Below are positions 1 to 5,703 of a DNA stretch of 7,569 bases, one piece after another. Below the pieces are notes generated by a model that saw only the letters and a program-made list of their open reading frames with translations, was not told where the DNA came from and searched no databases. Within the stretch, counting starts at the first letter, position 1. Every line of letters begins with the position of its first letter. The translations under genes were made by a program, and so were the position numbers. The DNA is from Candidatus Omnitrophota bacterium (GTDB lineage Bacteria; NPL-UPA2; BS750m-G34): contig JADHWT010000049.1 of assembly GCA_016783345.1 (NCBI GenBank), positions 1-7,569 of the forward strand. Reading direction: 5' to 3'.

Positions 1-12
1 AGGGTAGATGCG

Positions 13-1623
13 ATGCCTGTTTTAAAGATTGAGGAGCATGGCGGGGAGCGAGAGGTAAAGGTTATGGGAGAGCGGGTGACTATCGGCAGGATCCCCGAGA
101 GTGATGTAGTCTTGACGGATGAGACTGTCTCCAGGCAGCATGCGGAAATAGTTTTAAGACCCGAAGGGTATGCGGTGAAAGACCTTGGCACCAGAAATGG
201 GACATGGGTAAATGGGAAAATGATAAAAGAGATAATACTTCAAGATAAAGATCTGATCAGAGTCGGGACAATTACCTTGAGGTTTTTATCCGGAGAACCG
301 CCTGTCTCTTATGAGGACAGCGAGGAATGGTTAAATAATCCTGCTACTATGATCAGACCGCCGCAAGGCCCTTCTATAATCCCCGACGAACATAAGAAGT
401 TAGATGTCCTCTATAATATCAGTCAGGCGACGAGCTCTATCTTTGATGTGAGAGAGCTTACGGAGAAGGTTGCCGAAGAGCTCCTGAAGGTAGTTAACGC
501 TGATAGATTTTTACTGATGCTTAAAGATGAAAAGGGCAGTGAGATAGTCCCTCAGATGGCAATAGGGAGAGATAAGCGAGAGGTGGAACTCAGTATAAGC
601 CGGACCATGGTCCAGCACGTTACAACCAAAGGTGTATCTATACTTGTGCGTAACGCCCTTGATGATAGCCGGTTTCAGAAGGCCCAGAGCCTCATCTCAA
701 AAAATATCCGTTCTATCCTCTGCGCTCCGCTGTGGAGCAAAGAAGGGATTATAGGTCTTATCTACGTGGATAGCAAAAAAGGCGGCAGGGCTTTTTCAGA
801 GGATGAATTAGAGTTATTTACAGCGATAGGTAATCAGGTAGCAGTGGCATTTCAGAATATAAGGACGCAGGAGAAACTCTGGCAAAAAAAGAGAGTGGAG
901 AGAGAATTGGAGATAGCGGCCAGCATACAACAGAGCTTTTTCCCGTCCACATTTCCTTCCTGCCCTAACTATAATTTTGGAGTCAGGACTATGTCGGCCC
1001 ATAATGTCGGCGGCGATTTCTATGATTGTTTTAATCTTTCTCAAAAGAGAATAGGAGTTGTAATCGGCGATGTCTCCGGCAAAGGGATACCCGCGGCCTT
1101 ATATATGGCAAGATTCATAAGTGAATTTAAGGTGGCGTCAGTGAATTTTCCTAAACCTGCCGTTCTCCTGACTGAGATAAATAAAAAATTTAAAGGGATA
1201 GTAAAGGGAGGTAATTTTGTCAGCGCAAGTTATCTCGTCCTGGAGCTGGATACCGGGAGTGTGACCTATGCCCTGGCAGGAGCCCATCCGATATTGCTTT
1301 ACAGGAAAAAGGAAAAGGATATCAAGGAGCTTAGCACCGGATTCGGGCAGATCCTGGGTGTTGGAGAAGGTGTTTTTGGGGATGAAAGTATCGGGCTGGA
1401 GTGCGGAGATATGGCCATAGTATATACTGACGGTGTGATTGAGGCTAAGGATAGAGACAGAAATGAGTTCGGATTGGAGAGATTAAAAGAAGCGATTATT
1501 CGATTTAATGGGATGCCGGCTGATGAGATTGTAGAGCAGACACTGGATAGTATTGTTAAGTTCAGTCAGGGAGAGGAACTCTCAGATGATCTTACACTTT
1601 TAGTTTTGAAGAAAGGAATTTGA
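13..1623 (+). CDS. FHA-GAF-PP2C (SpoIIE/RsbU-type) serine/threonine phosphatase
   Basis: A cytosolic signalling phosphatase of 536 residues with three domains. Residues about 4-93 are an FHA phosphothreonine-binding domain (GRIPESD at 25-31, SRQHAE at 40-45, LGTRNGTWVNG at 58-68). Residues about 130-285 look like a GAF sensor domain (CAPLWSKEGIIGLIYVDS at 237-254). After a helical linker with the typical AASIQQSFFP (302-311) comes a PP2C/SpoIIE phosphatase domain. Its metal-binding acids are all visible: D335/D338 in GGDFYD, D353 in GDVSGKG, D473 in TDGVIEA and D525/D526 in DDLTLL, so it should be active. Relatives dephosphorylate anti-anti-sigma or other regulatory proteins; no cognate kinase, STAS protein or sigma factor lies in the window, so its target is unknown. 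The ATG at 13 has AGGG at 1-4 eight bases upstream. It has no membrane segment or signal peptide. The gene before it lies outside the window. Confidence 0.93.
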   Translation: MPVLKIEEHGGEREVKVMGERVTIGRIPESDVVLTDETVSRQHAEIVLRPEGYAVKDLGTRNGTWVNGKMIKEIILQDKDLIRVGTITLRFLSGEPPVSYEDSEEWLNNPATMIRPPQGPSIIPDEHKKLDVLYNISQATSSIFDVRELTEKVAEELLKVVNADRFLLMLKDEKGSEIVPQMAIGRDKREVELSISRTMVQHVTTKGVSILVRNALDDSRFQKAQSLISKNIRSILCAPLWSKEGIIGLIYVDSKKGGRAFSEDELELFTAIGNQVAVAFQNIRTQEKLWQKKRVERELEIAASIQQSFFPSTFPSCPNYNFGVRTMSAHNVGGDFYDCFNLSQKRIGVVIGDVSGKGIPAALYMARFISEFKVASVNFPKPAVLLTEINKKFKGIVKGGNFVSASYLVLELDTGSVTYALAGAHPILLYRKKEKDIKELSTGFGQILGVGEGVFGDESIGLECGDMAIVYTDGVIEAKDRDRNEFGLERLKEAIIRFNGMPADEIVEQTLDSIVKFSQGEELSDDLTLLVLKKGI

Positions 1624-1648
1624 CGTGTATATAATATTATGATATAGT
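1620..1648 (+). promoter_or_regulatory. Sigma70-type promoter for the EF-G-like/yebC/ruv operon
   Basis: TTGACG (1620-1625) and TATAGT (1643-1648) are separated by 17 bp, and TGA at 1640-1642 makes an extended -10. The -35 overlaps the TGA stop of the phosphatase gene. Transcription would start near 1655, leaving a leader of roughly 47 nt. A second overlapping pair, TTGAAG (1606-1611) and the perfect TATAAT (1630-1635) with an 18-bp spacer, is also possible. Both are read by eye from consensus matches. No terminator hairpin was seen between the phosphatase gene and this promoter, so readthrough is also likely. Confidence 0.6.
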
Positions 1649-1701
1649 AAAATGATTTCACGGGTTACAAAAAACAATTAAATAAACGGAGAAAAAGTAT
1701 A

Positions 1702-3774
1702 ATGAGTATTTCGTCAGATAAAATCAGGAACTCAGCGATTATCGGTCATAGCGGTTGTGGAAAGACTTCAATAGACGAGGCCCTGCTTTACAATATGGGT
1801 GTTACTACACGGCTCGGCGAGGTAGATAATGGGAACACTATCTCTGACTACATGCCCATGGAAGTAGAGAGAAAGATTTCAATCAATGCTACCATTACCT
1901 ACGGGGACTGGAAGGAACACCGTTTAAATATCATTGATACCCCCGGGTACGATGATTTTCAGGCTCGGATCTTAACCTCCTTAAGCGCGGTTGACAGCGC
2001 TATACTCGTTTTAAATGCAGTAAGCGGCGTAGAAGTGGGGACGCTGAAGGTTTGGAAGTTTGCCGATACTTTCAAACTCCCGCTTGCAATTCTGGTAAAC
2101 CGCCTTGATAAAGACAATGCCGACTTTGAAAATAGTGTTGCGGGAATTTCTGAAAAGTTTTCTATAAAGGCTATCCCTGTTAGCATACCAATCGGAAGCA
2201 GTCAAAATTTTGAAGGTGTAATAGACCTTATTGCAATGAAGGCCCTCTTTTATCAAAAGGACGGCAAAGGAAAGTTTGAGATTAAAGATATCCCGGATAC
2301 TTTACAAGACGCGGCATCAAAGGCAAGAGAAAAATTGGTTGAGGCCGTAGCCGAATCAAGCGATGAACTTATTGAAAAGTATCTTAACGACGGACAACTT
2401 TCGGAAAAAGAGATTCAGGACGGATTAAAGATTTCTTTTAGAGAAAGAAAAATTTTCCCGGTGGTTGCCTGTTCAGCCGCATTAAACATAGGTCTGCACA
2501 CACTTTTAGATTTGATAGTTAATTCTTTCCCTTCACCTCTGGAAAGGGGAAGTGTGCTCGCTCAGGGTGCCGACAATAAGGATGTGGAAATAAAGGTATC
2601 TCAGGACGATCCGTTTTGCGCATATGTCTTTAAGTTAATGAGCGAATCGCACGTAGGTGACCTTACATTCTTCCGCATTTTTTCCGGAAAGCTGGATGCC
2701 GGGTCTCCGGCCTATAACAGCACCCGTCGGCAGGACGAAAGATTGGGACAACTCATCCTTATGCAGGGAAAGAACAGGCAAGAGATAACCAGCGCATCCT
2801 GTGGTGAGATAGTGGCAGTGGCGAAACTTAAGGCTACCGTCATAGGTGATACCCTTACGGACCGCAAAAACCCTGTTATCCTTAAAGGTGTTGTCTTCCC
2901 GCAACCGGTTGTCACTCAGGCCCTTATACCGAAGACAAAAAAAGATCAGGAAAAATTGAGTAGCGTCTTGAATCGTTTAAGAGATGAGGACCCCACAATT
3001 AAAATAAGGGTTGATCCTGAATTTAACCAGACGCTTGTCTCAGGTATGGGGGAGATGCATTTAGAGATACTTCAGAGAGGTCTCAAGGATAAATACGGGG
3101 TTGAGGTGACCCTCTCCAGACCCGAGGTGGCATATCGAGAGACAGTGCGCGGAAAGGCAGAGGTCCAGGGGAAATATAAGCGTCAATCAGGCGGCCGGGG
3201 TCAATATGGTGACGTCTGGATAACGGTGGAGCCTCTCCCGAAGGGAGAAGGATTTAAATTTGAAAATAAGATTAAAGGTGGAGCGATACCATCTCGTTTC
3301 ATCCCATCAGTTGAGAAGGGGCTCAAGGAGGCGTTAAAAAAAGGTGTTCTGGCATCTTACCCTGTGACTGATATCAAGATCACCTTATATGACGGGACGT
3401 TCCATGACGTGGATTCTTCAGATATGGCTTTTCAGATTGCGGCCTCTATGGCCTTCAAGAAGGGAGTGACTGAAGCTAAACCTGTGCTCCTTGAACCAAT
3501 TATGAATTTAGAGGTCTATATCCCTGAAAAGTATATGGGAGATATTACAGGAGATTTAAATAGCAGGCGCGGCCGTATTATGGGGATAGATTCAGAAGGC
3601 GGATTACAGATAGTCAAGGCCTCTCTGCCCCTTGCAGAGGTATATCGTTATTCAACTGACCTTCGCTCTATGACCCAGGGACAGGGGACATTTACTATGG
3701 CATTTTCACATTATGAAGAAATGCAGGAGAAGATAGCTGGCACGATTATCAGTCAAAGAAAACCTAAAGAATAA
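1702..3774 (+). CDS. Elongation factor G-like translational GTPase (EF-G paralogue)
   Basis: A 690-residue protein with the full EF-G domain plan, resembling the EF-G-2/EF-G-like group (as in Thermus) more than the canonical factor. The G domain has P-loop GHSGCGKT (15-22), a G2 region SDYMPMEVERKISI (48-61), G3 DTPGYDDF (79-86), G4 NRLD (133-136) and a G5-like CSA (257-259). Domain II follows at about 300-400, domain III contains SGMGEMHLEIL (447-457), domain IV contains GGRGQYGDVW (497-506) and the tip loop HDVDSSDMAFQIAAS (568-582), and domain V contains the MGDITGDLNSRRGRI motif (612-626). In G3 the catalytic His of canonical EF-G is Tyr, as is usual in this subgroup; G4 has Arg instead of the usual Lys. 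It is expected to bind the ribosome and hydrolyse GTP, but its cellular role is not settled. The ATG has GGAG (1688-1691) ten bases upstream. It is probably the first gene of the operon. Confidence 0.93.
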   Translation: MSISSDKIRNSAIIGHSGCGKTSIDEALLYNMGVTTRLGEVDNGNTISDYMPMEVERKISINATITYGDWKEHRLNIIDTPGYDDFQARILTSLSAVDSAILVLNAVSGVEVGTLKVWKFADTFKLPLAILVNRLDKDNADFENSVAGISEKFSIKAIPVSIPIGSSQNFEGVIDLIAMKALFYQKDGKGKFEIKDIPDTLQDAASKAREKLVEAVAESSDELIEKYLNDGQLSEKEIQDGLKISFRERKIFPVVACSAALNIGLHTLLDLIVNSFPSPLERGSVLAQGADNKDVEIKVSQDDPFCAYVFKLMSESHVGDLTFFRIFSGKLDAGSPAYNSTRRQDERLGQLILMQGKNRQEITSASCGEIVAVAKLKATVIGDTLTDRKNPVILKGVVFPQPVVTQALIPKTKKDQEKLSSVLNRLRDEDPTIKIRVDPEFNQTLVSGMGEMHLEILQRGLKDKYGVEVTLSRPEVAYRETVRGKAEVQGKYKRQSGGRGQYGDVWITVEPLPKGEGFKFENKIKGGAIPSRFIPSVEKGLKEALKKGVLASYPVTDIKITLYDGTFHDVDSSDMAFQIAASMAFKKGVTEAKPVLLEPIMNLEVYIPEKYMGDITGDLNSRRGRIMGIDSEGGLQIVKASLPLAEVYRYSTDLRSMTQGQGTFTMAFSHYEEMQEKIAGTIISQRKPKE

Positions 3775-3779
3775 ACATA

Positions 3780-4529
3780 ATGTCCGGTCATTCCAAGTGG
3801 GCGAGTATTAAACACCGCAAGGCCAAGGTTGATGCGCAGAGGGGGAAACTCTTCAGCCGTTTAAACCGTGAGGTTATGGTCGCGGCCAAGACCGGTGGAG
3901 GCAATCCAGATGCAAACCCCCGGCTCAGGCAGGCAATTCAAACTGCCAGAGAGGCCAGTATGCCTTCTGCTAATATAGAGCGGGCTATCAAGAAGGGCAC
4001 GGGTGAGCTTCCAGGTATAACGTATGAAGAATGCGTGTATGAAGGTTATGGGCCTGGGGGGGTAGCGATACTCGTAGAGGTAATGACTGATAACAAGAAC
4101 CGTTCCACATCGGAACTCAGAAAAGTATTTTCTAAATACGGCGGGAATATGGGGCAGACAGGCTGCGTGGCCTGGATTTTTGAAAAAAAAGGGTTAATCC
4201 TGGTTGAAAAAGAAAAAATGCCTGAAGATAAACTTATGGATATAGTCATAGAAAGCGGCGGCGAAGATCTTAAATCAGAAGGAGATACCCATGAGGTTAC
4301 TACTTCAGTTGGAAATTTTTCTAAAGTAAAAGATGCCCTCTCATCTCAGGGGATTCCTATAACACTTGCAAAGATTACCATGCTTCCAAAAAATAATGTC
4401 CAAATCGAAGGTCCTGGTGCAGAATCCCTTCTTAAACTCATGGATGAACTGGAAGGGTATGATGATGTCCAGAACACCTATTCCAATTTTGATATGCCCG
4501 AGGAGATAATCAACAGTGCCGAAAAATAG
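3780..4529 (+). CDS. yebC: YebC/PmpR/TACO1 family protein
   Basis: A 249-residue protein of typical length. The N-terminal family signature MSGHSKWASIKHRK (1-14) and the KLFSRLNREVMVAAKTGGGNP segment (23-43) are present, as are NPRLRQAI, MPSANIERAIKKG (61-73), YEGYGPGGVA (88-97), and LRKVFSKYGGNMGQTGCVAW (113-132). The C-terminus ends with NTYSNFDMPEE. Members were first described as DNA-binding transcriptional regulators (PmpR in Pseudomonas). The mitochondrial homologue TACO1 and more recent bacterial work point to a ribosome-associated role in translation, so the protein may belong functionally with the EF-G-like gene that ends only 5 bp upstream. No good Shine-Dalgarno precedes the ATG, which suggests coupling to the upstream gene. 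Its end overlaps the ruvC start by 14 nt. yebC next to ruvC is a widespread bacterial arrangement. Confidence 0.96.
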   Translation: MSGHSKWASIKHRKAKVDAQRGKLFSRLNREVMVAAKTGGGNPDANPRLRQAIQTAREASMPSANIERAIKKGTGELPGITYEECVYEGYGPGGVAILVEVMTDNKNRSTSELRKVFSKYGGNMGQTGCVAWIFEKKGLILVEKEKMPEDKLMDIVIESGGEDLKSEGDTHEVTTSVGNFSKVKDALSSQGIPITLAKITMLPKNNVQIEGPGAESLLKLMDELEGYDDVQNTYSNFDMPEEIINSAEK

Positions 4530-5019
4530 TGACAGACACCATTTTCCTTGTCGCATCATCGGCATAGACCCGGGGACAAGGGTAACAGGATACGGGGTAG
4601 TAGAAAAAAATGGCCAATCTTTTAAACTTGTCACCTACGGAGTTGCTAAAGCTAAAGCAACCATTCCCTTAGAAGAGCGGATATATCTTATCTACCAGAA
4701 GATTTCTTCCATTATTAAAAAGACCAAACCTCAGGCTATGTCTTTAGAAGATGTTTTTTATCATCGCTATCCCAGGGTAGCAGTTAGTCTTGGCATGGCC
4801 AAAGGTGTGGCGATAATTTCTGCGCGGGAAGCAGGTCTCAAGGTATATCAATTCAAACCCAATGAGGTTAAATCCGCCATTACCGGTTACGGACTGGCTA
4901 AAAAATATCAGGTCCAGAAGATGGTCACCCGCCTCCTTAATTTAAAAGAGGACCCCGAGCCGGAAGATGCCTCTGATGCCCTGGCCCTGGCAATATGCTG
5001 CCTATCACGAAAGATTTGA
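4516..5019 (+). CDS. ruvC: Crossover junction endodeoxyribonuclease RuvC
   Basis: The Holliday-junction resolvase, 167 residues, which as a dimer nicks symmetric strands of four-way junctions bound by RuvAB. It has the RNase H-like fold and the complete acidic tetrad: D18 in GIDPG, E78 in SLEDVF, and D151 and D154 in EDASDALALA. Other family blocks are YHRYPRVAVSLGMAKG (82-97) and FKPNEVKSAITGYG (113-126). The start is GTG at 4516 inside the 3' end of yebC, with AGGAG (4501-4505) ten bases upstream; no ATG, GTG or TTG lies in frame between it and the GIDPG motif. This adds about 11 residues before the conserved RIIGIDPG, where most RuvC proteins begin almost directly. The gene ends with tandem stops TGA TAA. 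The ruvAB genes that normally follow are displaced downstream by the inserted block. Confidence 0.95.
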   Translation: MPKNSDRHHFPCRIIGIDPGTRVTGYGVVEKNGQSFKLVTYGVAKAKATIPLEERIYLIYQKISSIIKKTKPQAMSLEDVFYHRYPRVAVSLGMAKGVAIISAREAGLKVYQFKPNEVKSAITGYGLAKKYQVQKMVTRLLNLKEDPEPEDASDALALAICCLSRKI

Positions 5020-5031
5020 TAAATTATCAAA
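5015..5031. repeat. 17-nt perfect palindrome over the ruvC stop codon
   Basis: TTTGATAA (5015-5022) and TTATCAAA (5024-5031) are perfect reverse complements around a single central A. It spans the tandem stop codons of ruvC and lies 12 bp upstream of the candidate -35 of the next promoter. The placement would suit an operator for the toxin-antitoxin-like cassette; it could also be an end of the inserted block. As RNA it would make only a weak A/U hairpin without a U-tract, so I do not call it a terminator. The function is inferred. Confidence 0.5.
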
Positions 5032-5043
5032 ATGTAAAATTTG

Positions 5044-5072
5044 TTTAGAATTTGCTTAAAAAGTGTTATAAT
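5044..5072 (+). promoter_or_regulatory. Extended -10 promoter of the DUF4258-like/DUF2283 cassette
   Basis: A perfect TATAAT (5067-5072) is preceded by TGT (5064-5066), giving an extended -10. A weak -35, TTTAGA (5044-5049), sits at the ideal 17-bp spacing. Transcription would start around 5079-5080, at the ATG of the next gene. This predicts a leaderless message and argues against the upstream TTG at 5052 as the start, because that codon lies between the -35 and -10. Confidence 0.6.
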
Positions 5073-5078
5073 ATCTAT

Positions 5079-5321
5079 ATGGCGGCATATAAATTTACAC
5101 AATATTTTGAGAAAGAGATATTTAAAAAACGTCCTTATTTGACGAAAGAATTATGTATTGAAACTATTGAGAATCCTTTGAAAATTGAACGGCAAGAAAA
5201 TAATCGATTTCGTTTTTGGGGCAAGTGTGATAAGTTGGGAGGTAAAATACTACGTGTTGTAACGCTTGAAGATAAAGTTACTATTCACAACGCATTTTTA
5301 GATAGGAGGTTTAAATTATGA
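5079..5321 (+). CDS. Putative toxin, DUF4258/BrnT-like small protein
   Basis: An 80-residue basic protein. The pattern KFTQYFEKEIFKKRPYLTKE (5-24), then ENP (31-33), RFRFWGK (43-49), GGKILRVVTLED (54-65) and TIHNAFLDRRFK (68-79) matches a set of small proteins commonly found directly before DUF2283 genes. The layout (helix, NP turn, then strands ending in R-V-V and a C-terminal aromatic/basic tail) recalls DUF4258 and BrnT proteins of the RelE-like fold, whose toxins act as ribonucleases. Toxicity here is inferred from family and pairing only. The ATG at 5079 is preferred over TTG at 5052, which lies inside the promoter and has no ribosome site either. Its TGA overlaps the next ATG (ATGA). 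It is AT-rich compared with the ruv genes, consistent with horizontal transfer. Confidence 0.7.
   Translation: MAAYKFTQYFEKEIFKKRPYLTKELCIETIENPLKIERQENNRFRFWGKCDKLGGKILRVVTLEDKVTIHNAFLDRRFKL
5304..5310 (+). promoter_or_regulatory. Strong Shine-Dalgarno of the DUF2283 gene
   Basis: AGGAGGT lies seven bases before the ATG at 5318, inside the 3' end of the upstream coding region. It is the best ribosome site in the window. The first cassette gene has none, so the second product should be made in excess, as expected for an antitoxin. Confidence 0.75.
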
Positions 5322-5533
5322 GACTAAACTATTATGAAGAAACTGATTCTTTATATATTGATCTTTCCTCAAAGACAAGTATAGAAACACGGGAAATATC
5401 ACCTGGAGTCAATCTAGATTATGATAAACAGGGTGAGGTGATAGGCATTGACATTGATAATGCCAGTAAAAAGCTTGATTTGAAGGATTTAACTCTAAAC
5501 CATATCCCTGCCAAAGTTCATATCCTTGCATAA
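5318..5533 (+). CDS. DUF2283 family protein, putative antitoxin partner
   Basis: A 71-residue acidic protein with the DUF2283 pattern: an N-terminal YYEETDSLYIDLS (5-17), where relatives have a D-x-L-Y-I-x-L-S block, then ISPGVNLDYDKQGEVIGIDI (27-46) and DNAS (47-50). The family is a small beta-rich domain of unknown biochemistry, often encoded immediately after DUF4258-type genes, which is why an antitoxin role is suspected. No helix-turn-helix or ribbon-helix-helix is evident, so autoregulation by this protein alone is not supported by its sequence. Translation begins in an ATGA overlap with the upstream gene, directed by the strong ribosome site. The C-terminal KVHILA may be the segment that contacts the partner, but that is conjecture. 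Confidence 0.8.
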   Translation: MRLNYYEETDSLYIDLSSKTSIETREISPGVNLDYDKQGEVIGIDIDNASKKLDLKDLTLNHIPAKVHILA

Positions 5534-5539
5534 CAAATT

Positions 5540-5574
5540 GATCGAGCGAATGCGGCTCTGCCGCATCGCTCATC
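5540..5574. repeat. GC-rich imperfect hairpin, REP-like
   Basis: Arms GAGCGAATGCGGC (5544-5556) and GCCGCATCGCTC (5560-5571) pair around a TCT loop with one bulged A. GAT (5540-5542) and ATC (5572-5574) extend the stem past a bulged C. It is a striking GC-rich island in an AT-rich block. The following bases (AAATAG) contain no T-run, so an intrinsic terminator is unlikely. It resembles repetitive extragenic palindromes and sits exactly where the N-terminal half of the following antitoxin-like remnant is missing. It could also attenuate transcription or protect the cassette mRNA 3' end. Confidence 0.65.
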
Positions 5575-5684
5575 AAATAGAAAAGATATGGATTGCGGAA
5601 TCAGAAGCAAGATACAAAGCTTATAAACAAGGGAAAATAAAAGCTATAAATTATGATACAGTGAAGAAAAAATTTACGGAATGA
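5550..5684 (+). pseudogene. C-terminal remnant of an addiction-module antitoxin (TIGR02574-like)
   Basis: An open frame runs through 5550-5684 and ends at TGA 5682-5684. From 5577 it reads IEKIWIAESEARYKAYKQGK and continues IKAINYDTVKKKF. This matches the usual end of 'putative addiction module component' antitoxins, which have an E-x-x-W-x-x-E-A-x-x-R block followed by a G-K-x-K-A-I motif. Those proteins are about 70-80 residues, so roughly the first half is absent, and only 43 bases separate the DUF2283 stop from the recognisable part. The only in-frame ATG (5550) lies within the hairpin stem and has no ribosome site. I therefore read it as a truncated, probably untranslated relic; a functional 44-residue peptide is less likely. 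No partner RelE/ParE-type toxin gene follows before ruvA. Confidence 0.6.
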
Positions 5685-5703
5685 ATTTTTTGAAATTTTA
5701 ACA

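Noticed and set aside
1624..1701. Terminator or small RNA in the gap before the EF-G-like gene
   Set aside because: No stable hairpin with a T-run was found; the gap is explained by promoter and leader sequence.
4341..4634. Reverse-strand open frame across the yebC-ruvC junction
   Set aside because: It is a shadow of two well-supported genes and its translation has no family features.
5052..5078. Upstream TTG start adding nine residues to the DUF4258-like protein
   Set aside because: It lies between the candidate -35 and -10, has no ribosome site, and the extra residues (MLKKCYNIY) come from the TATAAT region itself.
5540..5574. Rho-independent terminator after the DUF2283 gene
   Set aside because: The stem is strong, but the following bases are AAATAG with no T-run, so only a non-canonical terminating role could be argued.
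5621..5657. Separate ruvA promoter from TATAAA or TATGAT boxes (5645-5657)
   Set aside because: The possible -35 elements match at only about half the positions, and such boxes arise easily in AT-rich sequence.
5035..5700. TAAAATTT (5035-5042) and AAATTTTA (5693-5700) as terminal inverted repeats of the inserted block
   Set aside because: Eight-base A/T-only matches are expected by chance in such AT-rich DNA, and there is no accompanying duplication or transposase gene.
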